Shown in pieces: positions 54,295 to 64,000 of a DNA stretch of 64,000 bases. Position numbers and translations under genes: made by a program. The DNA comes from Stereocaulon alpinum (Eukaryota > Ascomycota > Lecanoromycetes > Lecanorales > Stereocaulaceae): assembly GCA_018257865.1 (NCBI GenBank), contig JAEUBA010000003.1:868001-932000 (forward strand), in the 5' to 3' direction. Every line of letters starts with the position of its first letter. The stretch's first letter is position 1. Under the pieces are notes generated by a model. That model was given only the letters and a program-made list of their open reading frames with translations. It ran no database searches and was not told the origin of the DNA.

Positions 54295-57200
54295 AGCTAC
54301 AGACACTAAGGGTAGTAGCTCCGTCGATGGTATGCAACAATCGTAAGACTCATGACACGGACTTCTTGCTTCTCTCCCCATAGTGCTTACTGTACGAACA
54401 CTTGTGGGGCAAATATTGCGTGTGCCGCACGCCTAACCTGTGCACCGGGCAGGATGACACTCTCGAATTCCAATCCTACCTTACATTGTTGTCTCGGTCC
54501 TTCGTTGGCCAGACGGGCAGAGATCCGCTAGCACGTTGCAGACAGTTGAAGAGATGACAGCTAACATATGACTCTTTTTACTTACCCGATCAAGACCTAG
54601 TTGAGTAGCGGAAATAGAAGATCCGACAATTCTAATTTTGACCATTCGGACACCAAACAGTAAGGTAGCATGACGTTAGAACTGGGATATTTGCCGCCGT
54701 CATGCAGATCACCCCCATCCCAAGCACGCTACAGTGGGTGGCTTGCGCCTTGGGACGAAACCCGGGCTTCTGGTACCAGTCCCGAGCACGTTGGTACAAC
54801 GTGGAGCGGCAGGCAGGAAGGAAGCCGAGACGACATCTCCAATGGTGCCGTGTGTCTAGACGTTGTCAACGCCCGCATAAGCATACCGCTCATGTAACAT
54901 GGAGAGACTCGTAGAGAACGGCATACCATCTGTCCATCTGACTCCCAATCAGCGACTAGCACCTATGTTTCAAGAAAGACCAACAGACCGACCATACCAT
55001 GACTCAGCACAGATCTCGATCCCCCTCCTATCTCCCTTCAGACCGCTCCTCTCCCTACTCCACCCAATATCCCCGTCCCCTGACGATCCTCCCCCCCCCC
55101 CTAATTCCCCAATCCAGCACCCCCAACCCCCCCACCACCTCCTTCAGTAAAGCCAAGCTCAACAAATTCTCCAATCCACTCTAGCCCCGTCCCCCAATTC
55201 ATAACCAGCACACCCCATCCGTCTCCTGAAACAAACCCTATCCCCCTTCAAGCCCCGCCTAGCATCGTCGATCACTATTTCATCTCATTTCAGCAACTGC
55301 TCAAAACGGGTCTTGTCTCAAACGTGTGCTAAGCTAGGCTACCCTAGGCTAAGCTAAGCTAAGCTAGCCCTAGGGCTGCAGATCACGAATGGAGCCGCGG
55401 AACGTGGCTCGCAGGCATGCCGTACGTATTTGGGGAATTGGCGGACGGGCTTGAGTGGCACAGCTGGGCTGGGCTTGTGGTATGTGCCGGTTTTTGAGGG
55501 GGGGGGGGTATGTGTGTGTGTGTGACACCCGGGGGCCGGGGTGTTGGGGGATGGCGCTGTTATTGCGGGGAAGGGGTTCCTATAGCTTACCTAGCTTAGT
55601 CACTTCGGTTTCGGACCCCGTATCGTGGGGTGGAGGGGAGTGAGATTGTGAGGTGGTAGTTTGTATAATTATTGTGGGAGGGAGGCTCTGGTGGTTTGGT
55701 AGCGGATCTACGGGGGTTTTGGGGGCTAGTTTTGCGAAGGAATAGAACGATGGATTGGGCGGGGGATGAGTTTGTTGTTGGTGAGGGGCTGTGAGTCAGA
55801 GCAGCTGGCTGGTGAGGCGCGCTATTTGATGAGGATTCAAGGGAGAGCGATGTTGGTTTTTGGAGTAAGCTTGAATGTGGGATTGGGCTTGGATGATGGT
55901 ACACTAGTCTATATTGTGAAGCCATGATACTCCTCTACCAATTAACTCTAGTAAAACACAGTGACTGAATGGGCCTAATCCTGCAATTCACACAAGTGTA
56001 GATTGTACATGGGTATATCATAACCAACACGAGAAAAGAAAGGCCGATTGGTGAGACCAAAATGCAAGGCTCACACGGACGAGTAGAAGGTTGGTTGCAT
56101 AAATTCGTATAGAGTGTCCGCAGTCGTTATCGTCGTTGCGACCCAAATCGAGAACGTGAACCTTGTCTCGGCGACCGAGAATGTAACCTGACCACGTGTG
56201 TTGGAGGCTGATGAGAGATATAGTGGCGCGTGCTGGTTACTGATTGGTAGTCCATCTCGGGTCCCTTATTCCTGCCGTGCTTATGGTATGCAATTGGCGT
56301 CTGACATCAGGATTTGTTGGCCCGTGTAAGCATTGGTACCCAGTGTGTGAAACCTAAAGCAATTCGCCTGGGATGAATGCGGGTCTGGGGCTTGGTGGCC
56401 AGTGTCCTGCAGCTAGCCGTGTTGAGATATTCCAACCGAGTGCTCCGCAACAGCGTACCGATGTAGTTTGGGAAGTGCTCGCTTGCGAGCTGATAACAGT
56501 GATGGCAGATCATCCAAAGATGTTGGATGTCAGTGCGCAGTAAAGCACATTGAAGACCGAGATTGTGTTGTGGTATAGGTGAGACTGGTGATGTGGGAGT
56601 TGCGGTGGAGGAGGCCCTATTTGGGTATCTTGGGAAGAGGGCGGTTCGGTGGTGGACCTGGGCAGGGTGGGTATTGAGCTGGACCGTTGTAGTAGGCAGG
56701 CATCATGTCTATTGGAGGAAATTGCTGGGAGGAAGAGTGACTTTGAAGTGAAGGATTTGGGCGAGGGAGTCGTTGGCGTCGGCTGGGTAGATGTAGTGCG
56801 TTGGATGTTTGTGAAAGAACAGGGCAACTGTCTTTGTTCTTTGAGTGATGGATGTGTAGAGTGCTGGTTACTAGCAGAGATCAAGGGGGACGATCAGGGT
56901 ATTTATGAATTTTGCAGTTGCCTCTGGTAGCTGTCATCATCAACGGCCCCCGAGCCATCTTTCCGTTTAGAGCCGTGGGCCTCGTAATTTGGCTTGAAAC
57001 TAGACTATCAATAAATTTGTGATGGTGTGAAGATATTCAGGGCGCAAAACAAGCGTGCGGTGTGACAGGGGTCAGGGTTTGCGGAGTGGCAGGGATGGTG
57101 AGTTGTTGAGTGGTCAATCCAAGTACCGGTGGAAGGGAAGAAAAGTGACGCGTGAGCACTGGGAATTAGATGCAATTTCCAGGGCTGATATTTCGGAACC

Positions 57201-60200
57201 GGTGTGCAACAGTGCAACTGCCCAATATGTGGGAGGATCAACCGAGGACAGTAAGGTAAGGTACGCACTAAGTAACGCCTGCCAGATTATTATTATTGTG
57301 GTCACGGGCCCTCAAGGCCTTTTCAGCCCCCCCTGAAACAAATCGTCACTACTGACTACTTGCAAGCTTCATGCAATCTCTCAAAGCAGTTAATGCTCGG
57401 CATGTGCTCATTGTTCCTGGGGAGTGACGAATTACATCTACGTACGTACCAGTAAGTCACACAGATCTTTTCACAAGCCGGAAACTACGGCATGCTCTCA
57501 CTTTGATCTTGGGGCGTGTGACTGCCCATAGTGACTTAGTGGCTGCCATAGCCAGTCAATGGATGAAACGGATGCCTGCTTTTACGTATATACTTTACAT
57601 CATTATCTTGGTAGCGTCTACCACAACGCTGGAGCAACGTTCCTGACACCTCCTTAGCGGTGATCGCCCGTCGGCTTCTGCGGGCTGCTGACGCACCCGC
57701 ACAATAATAATAATGAACACCCTCGACGTCAACATGGCAAATGGCAAATGGCAAATGTGCCAAGATTAGAATTGGAAGTCGGACGCAACCGATCGCTTGG
57801 CCCCTCATACGCCAAGTGGAACACGAAGCACGCATCCATCTTGGCGTCATGATAGATTCGCCCCCGTCTTTCATGCAAGTCATGCTTGTCAATCCCACAA
57901 ATTTGCCACGAACAGCTCACCTTGCTACCCTGAAGTGCCACGGAAATTGCATGTCAAAGCACGATGAAACCGGGCCCCTATCCTCGCCACGAGGTTGCAA
58001 GTTCCATTCGAGGAGTGATAGGATCAGTAGTGCATGGAGGTGCAACATGTATGGGATGATGCTATTACTGTCAAGCCTTGGGGGGAGTTCTGCGTCGAAA
58101 AGCAGGTTTGATATCTGCTCGGGGCGCAGCACACCCGGCACTTTCGGTACGTCCCTTCATTGGATACGAGCTTATAACAGCGCTATCGAACCATTCACTC
58201 CAATCGGCAATGCCATCCTTTCACTTTCAGCTTCAGTGTGCATGTCGAGAAAAAGTGATTACTCCGAACGAAGCAAGGAGATGCCAACAGGAATATTTGA
58301 AGCTGGAGCAGCAAGAGTTTGCAAAGTCGGACCCCAGACCAATTGCTCTAATGCGAAATTAGGACTTTCAACTGATCTAAGGCACAGTACAGGGATCGCA
58401 TGCACACTAGGCCACGTGGCGACCCTGCAGCTAGGAAACTTAGTTGTCACACACCTAAATGCCAAGGTACGTACCCTACTTGGGACCTGATATCGATGCA
58501 AGGTACCGTTCTCTTGCGCTCAGCGCTGACTCCAACTTCGTGAACCCTTTTCTTCCCAGGAAGCCCGCACTTACTACGGCCAATTCCCGGTAAACTCTAA
58601 CAGACGGAACCACACCGGCAAAAGATGTGCTCAATGAGGTCGCGTTGGTGTTGGATGAGACGCTTTTTCCTGGGAAGCGCGGAATGTAGCGCGACAGCAA
58701 GACTACGTAGATATCGCAGTCACCTTACGCACCAGTGATGATCTTGAGACTGTGCTCGTGCACTTGGGTGCATCAACACTACCCGAAATGTCTTAGCCAT
58801 ACAGAGGATGTCACCCATTTGCGCCATTACATTCAGCTCTCTGCTAACGGTATGGCCGCATTTCCTATTTAGAAAGACCGCATGTGGCGGGTTCTGGCCC
58901 TACAAGCTGCATGTCATACCGTACCAATACTGGAAATCGTGGCGTTTCAATTGCGGCCCCAGGTTAACAAGTCGTTAGGGGGAAAGAAACTGTTGGCTTC
59001 CAGATCGCCCCCTAGAACGTTTTCTTGGCGTGTGGCTGCCACGCGGTAGATATTAAAATTCGACCGGGGGTTGTTTGAACCTTCGAAACAGGAATAGCAC
59101 AACTCCCATAAAGTGAGATTGGAAAGATCAAGCGTGCTGTGGAAATTGGAAATTGAAGCATGAAACAGCGACGAACTGTGTGTTGCCTTCGGTCATTCCG
59201 GCCCTAGATCGATACCAATTCCAAGGGAAAGTATCGTTCTCATCTGTATGCAAGGCAACCATGTGCTACCAATGCACTAGCTGCTGGAAAGGGCCCATTG
59301 GAGCACAACTGCTGACAAGTGCCCCATTAATGCTGAGCACTGACCAAGGCATACGGTCTGATGCCATCCGATAATCCTATGAGGATCTTACTTGGGGACA
59401 ATATTATTTGGAATCCGATTCAGCTGCTACGGTACAAGCCATTCCCAAGGTTGTACATCCTGACGGACCATGTAGGTGCGACATCTGCAAACATTGGACG
59501 CACAGCAACCATGTTGCTTGTCGTTCGTCTGTCTTTCTCCACTTGGGGTTTTGCGGGCCACACACACATCGAAAGATGACTAGAAATAGAAACAGACTAC
59601 CCCATTTGTCGGAGCAGCTTGGCGCACTCCGCACAAACCGGAGCCGCGATTACCAATCTCACCGCGAGTGGACACTTTGGGTGTGGTGCCTCTCTAGGGT
59701 GGGGTCGCTGCGGCACGACTGTCTTCCACAATCGGCCTTGATACAGATCTGCGAGCGACTCTATTACATCAGAGCACAAGGAGATGACTTGACCAACCTT
59801 CATGCCTCCATCCTAAAGGAAGCCAGGGCGACGTGGCCAGGACTCGGGTCAGCAAAGCCGAAAGAATGGCTGCTACAGTCGCCACTTTTCCCAAAGGCGA
59901 ATAAGCATGTTAATGTGGACTCCGACCGCCGCGCAAACCCATCTGCCTGGCAGGCCCCTACTATGATGGGTGGGGTTGCATTGCAGACCACCTGGTCCAA
60001 TTGCCAAGTCCACAAGAAGCTAATGTCAATGCCCCTTGCGTTAGGCTCTGGTCTGCTTGGGACCGGAGCACCCGATGTCAAGCTGAAAGACACGTGGACT
60101 TGAATTGTGCAATTGGTAACGAACCGTTGCCCAGCATTGCCAACAACAAGTGTCGATATAAGGAAAACATTGGTCCTTGCGAACTGGTAATGTAATTGTG

Positions 60201-61115
60201 CCCTCCGCACACATATTAGGAGTCTCTTCGTGCACATGGCAATTGAAAACGCCAATCGATCAAGGTTTCATTGGGGATGTGAGATGCACGATACTCACTT
60301 TCCACCATCGGCTCCAGCTTCCATTGCACGAAACAGATCCTAGGCGAACCTCGGATGAGACTCAGCTGCAGATAGCTTTAAATGGCGCAGGCAAAGGACA
60401 GCTGACGACTCAAATGACTCTATCAATCAACGGACTCTGAACTCGCGGTCCGAACATCCTTCCGATTGCCACCCTTCTCGCTTGTGTGCTGTAACAACGA
60501 ACGAAAGGCTGTGGTTAATCTGTTGAGCCCGAGGATGCCAATTCTCGCAGATTAGAACCCGGGAAGCTACACCTTCCCAACCTTTGTAATTTCGCTACAC
60601 AAGATGAGGGCTCCAATACCACAAAGAAAACTCTATCTTGGTATACTATGAAGCTTCAAGTGGCTACTATCTGATGGCTTGTCAGTCCCAAAGGTTTGTT
60701 TCCATCATCACTGAAGCTGATTTGAGCTCTTACATTACTGGTCCAAGCTCCACACTTGTCCTCCCGCACTCCACTATCCTCTGTTGAACGGCATTTTCTG
60801 ACTTACTTGAGTGAGATATGCCCAATTTGCTGGCGCTTTTCGCGCTGATGATCAGTCGATGTTGACGTCGCGCTTCGGCGATATGCGATTTGCTTCGCAC
60901 CTTGTCATATCGTTTCCCTCATTTCTCGACGCCCGTCAGCATTGTAATACGAAAGTCAAGATGCACGGGCTCACCGACCTCTACTATTCTCTTCTTCCCG
61001 TACTCAGCAGACACCTACACCCGGTCTTATGTGTAACTCAGCATACCGGTTAACTCCTTCCGAGAAACCCCTTTGAGTCCTCATTCATGACGATAGCTTC
61101 TAAACTCAGCAGAGT
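54295..61115. other. Gene-poor stretch, 6.8 kb
   Basis: No gene I can support. Contents seen: C-rich DNA at 55018-55250, CTAAGCTAAG repeats at 55325-55380, G-rich runs with TG dinucleotides at 55490-55760, and an ATGGCAA triplet repeat at 57734-57757. Two long plus-strand ORFs (57741-58490, 249 codons; 59408-60103, 231 codons) show no recognisable domain, and the second overlaps an antisense ORF of 151 codons. No transposase motif or terminal repeat was seen. Confidence 0.45.
55018..55250. repeat. C-rich low-complexity tract
   Basis: Pyrimidine-rich on the plus strand with runs of up to ten C near 55090. Followed about 240 bp later by a G-rich segment (55490-55760). Confidence 0.7.
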
Positions 61116-62014
61116 CTACTCGTCCATCATCTGCCCCTGTCCCATCTGCGTCGAGCTAATCCACTCTTCCATCATAGCCTGCCCTGACCCCCCAGCCACT
61201 TCCTTTCCCTTCGCCGTGCCCTTCCTCTTCACCACAAGGCAGAGGATGCGGCCGTAGATACTGAACCCATCATATGTAGTATTCAACGCCAGCTTCTTCT
61301 TTTCATCATCCCCGTCACCAGCATCAGTCATAGTACTACCCTCCTCCCTCCCCTTCCTCGTAGATACCTCGTCCTCAGATCCATCAGACACAAATAGCCC
61401 CTCTCCACTTTCCTCCTTGGACAGCTTCGGTGCCGTACCGTCACCGTCCCGACCAGCAGCAGGCACATTTGCCAACCGTATACTCACCATCTCATCGCTC
61501 TCTTCCCTGCGCAAGCCAGGAGGGTGTTCGCCGACTTCGACAGGCGCTTCCCTCGTCCCAGTCATCTTCCCATTCATAGTACCTAACCGCTCCTTCTTGC
61601 TCATAGCCTGCTTCTCTTTCCGCAGAATCGAATGCCGCGTGCTCGTCTCGGTCAGGAAGACGGCTACTTCGAAATCATCTACTCCTCCCCCACTCGAAAT
61701 TAGCCCACAAGTTCCCACTCCATCCCCCCTCATCATCCATAGAACCATGCATGTGTGAACATACCCTCAACAACAACATCCTTCCATCCCCTCTTCTTTC
61801 CCCCCCTCCCTTTCCCGCCCTTTCCCCTTACATTATCATTCTCCTCCCTCAATTTCGGCAAAACAAGCGGGCGCACGGCTTCGATTACGCGTGGGAGGAT
61901 GGGGGCGTGCGGGTTCAGGAGCCAGCGGTGGGTGTCGGATGGGTTGTCGAGGTAGATTCGCACTTCGAGGACGGTGTATTGTGTTATGCGGAGGTAGCGG
62001 CGGAGGGGGGGCAT
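61116..62014 (-). CDS. Conserved-looking fungal protein of unknown function
   Basis: Exons 62014-61765 and 61678-61116 encode 270 aa; the 86 nt intron has donor GTATGT and acceptor AGTAG, giving DVVVE-DDFEVAVFLTETST across the join. The N-terminus is a compact domain starting MPPLRRYLRITQYTVLEVRI with RVIEAVRPLVLPKLREE. The middle is acidic and disordered. The C-terminus is again ordered: NTTYDGFSIYGRILCLVVK and GQAMMEEWISSTQ. Ordered ends joined by a charged linker with a Lys/Gly-rich insert suggest a small adaptor, probably nuclear, but no function can be assigned. I believe similar proteins occur across Pezizomycotina; that needs a search. Confidence 0.7.
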
Positions 62015-62795
62015 GCTTGGTGTGGGGGGGAGGAGGGGGGGAGGGGGAAGAGGAAGGTGGTGGAGAGGTTCTTAAGCTGGTGTTTGGGGACTAAGGCGAG
62101 GAGAGAATTGGGATGATGGTAGGGTTAGGGCTCAGGGCTTGGCATGTTGTGAAAGACTGCTTGTAGAAAAGCGAAGAAGGGTTCATACAAAGCTTTATAT
62201 ATTACTATCCCTCGGAACCCGGTCTCGAAGTCGCCTAGAGGTCTCCCATTGCTCAAAGGTTTGTTGTGCGGACAATATTGACGTTGTGCTTACAATTTAT
62301 AAGTGTATATGCAGCCGCTTGCCTCGTGTATCGTGTTATGGTCTCTGGGGTTATACTGTGGATGCATTGTTTTCCTGTCAGAGCTGGAGGGTGGTGGGTA
62401 GTGGATTGGAAGAATTTGATAGCTGAACGCTCCACTTTGAGGGCGCGTTGGTGGCCCTTGCCTAGAAACAAGTCGATTTGTCTTTCTTCTTAATGACGAC
62501 TGGCGAATTCAGAGTTGGACTTACTCGACTTACTCTGTTGTGCAGAATGGCCCCATCGAAGCTCCATTTTTTCGTTCGTTCATGATATTTAGGACCGTTA
62601 GTGGTCTCTGTACGATGTTTAGATGTGATAGAGCCATCATTGGGCAAAGAAGTGGCGATTGTGGAGCACCTGCCGTCTCTTCTTACTTGTTTATACTAGG
62701 TAAGAACTTGTTAGCTGGAGCGGAGTTTCATCTTACACCTCGCCTATTTATACCAAGTACCCTTCGAGCATATATTAGAGCCGTAAGCCGTCATC
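62015..62795. other. Divergent intergenic, 781 bp
   Basis: Separates the orphan gene (minus) from the UCH-like gene (plus). A G-rich run lies at 61997-62060, mostly overlapping the orphan's first bases and its flank. Otherwise only the TATA-like element near the UCH gene. Confidence 0.45.
62745..62752 (+). promoter_or_regulatory. TATA-like element of the UCH-like gene
   Basis: TATTTATA in CGCCTATTTATACC, 44 bp before the start codon at 62796. Position and sequence fit a core promoter with a short leader, and would suggest that this divergent gene is still transcribed. Confidence 0.45.
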
Positions 62796-63660
62796 ATGCC
62801 TTACACTAAGCCGTATATTCCACTCGAATGCAACCCAGAAGTCTTCAATGAACTCAGTCATCACATCGGACTCCTTCCTGGGATGGAATTTCAAGATGTC
62901 TACTCAGTCGAGGATCCTAAATCCCTACTGCTATATGATAGCCCTGTCCACGCCTTGATCCTTGTCTTCCATTGCTCGGGAATTTACAAGGACAAAATAG
63001 GACCTCGCAAGTTCAAAAGGTTCATGGACGAAGGACCTGGAGGCGCAAACGAAGTCATTTGGTTCAAGCAGACGATCCAAAATGCGTCCAGTCTTTACGC
63101 CATTCTACACGCAATCTGTAATGACGCGCACAAGAGATGCACACTAGGTATATCTCCCCAAGTGGTTCATAGCTCCATTGCTGAAACTGAGACCAGTCCC
63201 CAATTCGATATTAACGAACTTCCTCAATGAATGCCTGCTCCTGCCATTGGCAGACCGTGCTAAATTCTTGGAAAACTCCGAAGCACTGGAAAACGCATAT
63301 CGAGCCGTGGCGTTGGAAGATGCCTTCAAGGTCCCTGCGGACGCTGAAGATGAAGTTGCTTATCGCTATATATGCTTTGTGAAGTGTTTACGGGATTATC
63401 ATCTTTATGAGCTGGATGGTGAACTGGACGGTCCCGTTGACCATGGCGTTGTCGGACAGGGTGACGACTTGCTTAGCCAGCCCGTCCTAGACTTTGTGCG
63501 GAAGTACAAGAAGAAGAGACTCGACGATGACATCGGCTTCAGCCTCTTCGCGCTGTTACCAACAGCTGCATGGAAAAATGATGGTTTTTACATCAGGTCG
63601 GATGGACAGGCAGGTGGGGCCATCACTTGCAAGCCCGTATTTGCAGGACTCAATGCCTGA
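62796..63660 (+). CDS. Ubiquitin C-terminal hydrolase (UCH, C12) homologue lacking catalytic Cys and His
   Basis: Exons 62796-63147 and 63197-63660 give 271 aa, the size of UCH-L3/Yuh1 enzymes; the 49 nt intron has donor GTATAT and acceptor CCAG. The UCH fold is clear: YIPLECNPEVFNELSHHIG at the N-terminus, KQTIQNASSLYAILHAICN at the active-site helix, LENSEALENAYRAVALE in the crossover region and DYHLYELDGELDGPVDHG near the end. The oxyanion Gln92 and the Asp191 of the triad remain. The nucleophile position, normally N-A-C-G, is Ser98 (TCC), and the catalytic His position, 17 residues before Asp191, is Arg174 (CGC). The protein should not hydrolyse ubiquitin by the normal mechanism but may still bind it. 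The frame is intact, so it is not an ordinary decaying pseudogene. Residues after FALLPTAA are unusual; the end may be spliced differently. Confidence 0.85.
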
Positions 63661-64000
63661 TAGTAGTAATAGTTACATGCCAAGCAGAATTAGATTACGC
63701 AAATTCTTCGACAGCCGATCATTGGAACCCACGGATTCAAGGCCTTAAAAGCTATAGAATTGTCAAGGAGCTCACTTGCACAAAATGAGTCCTGCAAACT
63801 TCCTGCTGCACCCACCGTCGCAGTGCCCACAGCATTACTCTTTGGCTTTTTCAATCTTGAAACTCGGGGCACGTATGTCTGGAAATTGTACATGTTACAT
63901 ACTGACGAACCCAGCGCTAGGACGAGCATGTTTAGCCTGTACGAACTTCCTATTCACGAATTACGGACGAAGCCCATATCACCCTGACTTGGCTCAGAAC
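63661..64000. other. Right edge, no gene assigned
   Basis: A 75-codon plus-strand ORF (63760-63987) is the only candidate. It has no recognisable family; part of a further exon beyond the window cannot be excluded. Confidence 0.3.

Noticed and set aside
57741..58490. 249-codon plus-strand ORF
   Set aside because: Starts inside an ATGGCAA repeat, has no domain, and its composition does not look like a conserved protein. Kept as a finding, not called as a gene.
59408..60103. 231-codon plus-strand ORF with a CRCDICKHW segment
   Set aside because: The Cys pattern is too short to be a zinc finger, and an antisense ORF of similar quality overlaps it.

Overview
The window is nuclear DNA of a filamentous ascomycete (Pezizomycotina). 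Most genes carry short introns (about 47-90 nt) with GTRNGT-type donors, CTRAY-like branch sites and YAG acceptors. The gene set includes fungal RTC5, RCF1, a Leptosphaeria-type opsin, ascomycete laccase, fungal PAL and BimC kinesin. The opsin type suggests Dothideomycetes, but that is inference. I reconstructed exon boundaries by hand; each multi-exon model below keeps an open reading frame across its junctions. I recognised no tRNA, rRNA, CRISPR array or intact transposon.

Left part (1-20 kb), mostly housekeeping: kinesin-5 (minus) diverges from a PHAF1/UPF0183 protein (plus). Next come mitochondrial isoleucyl-tRNA synthetase, an unrecognised five-exon coiled-coil protein with a decayed copy of its 3' end just downstream, a broken small gene, a WD40/coiled-coil protein resembling NEDD1, and RTC5 (TLDc domain).

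Middle (22-36 kb): an aminoglycoside-phosphotransferase-like kinase, a six-exon proton-pump-type opsin, phenylalanine ammonia-lyase, and on the same strand after a 3.7 kb gene-poor gap, a 4-coumarate:CoA-ligase-like enzyme. PAL makes cinnamate and the ligase family activates cinnamates, so the two could form a cinnamoyl-CoA module. Minisatellites and purine tracts follow (35.9-37.0 kb).

37-43.6 kb: threonine deaminase (minus) diverges from RCF1 (plus); RCF1 is tail to tail with mitochondrial ribosomal protein bL36m. A single-pass membrane protein with an internal 34-residue repeat follows.

44-54 kb is accessory: a weak secreted ORF, a complete four-exon laccase, an intronless squalene-hopene cyclase and a complete four-exon cytochrome P450. 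Cyclase, P450 and laccase together look like a small triterpenoid locus. The next 6.8 kb has repeats and unassigned ORFs only.

61-64 kb: a conserved-looking fungal orphan and a UCH-family (peptidase C12) protein whose catalytic Cys and His positions read Ser and Arg, so it is probably a pseudo-deubiquitinase. This is the most distinctive single observation in the window.
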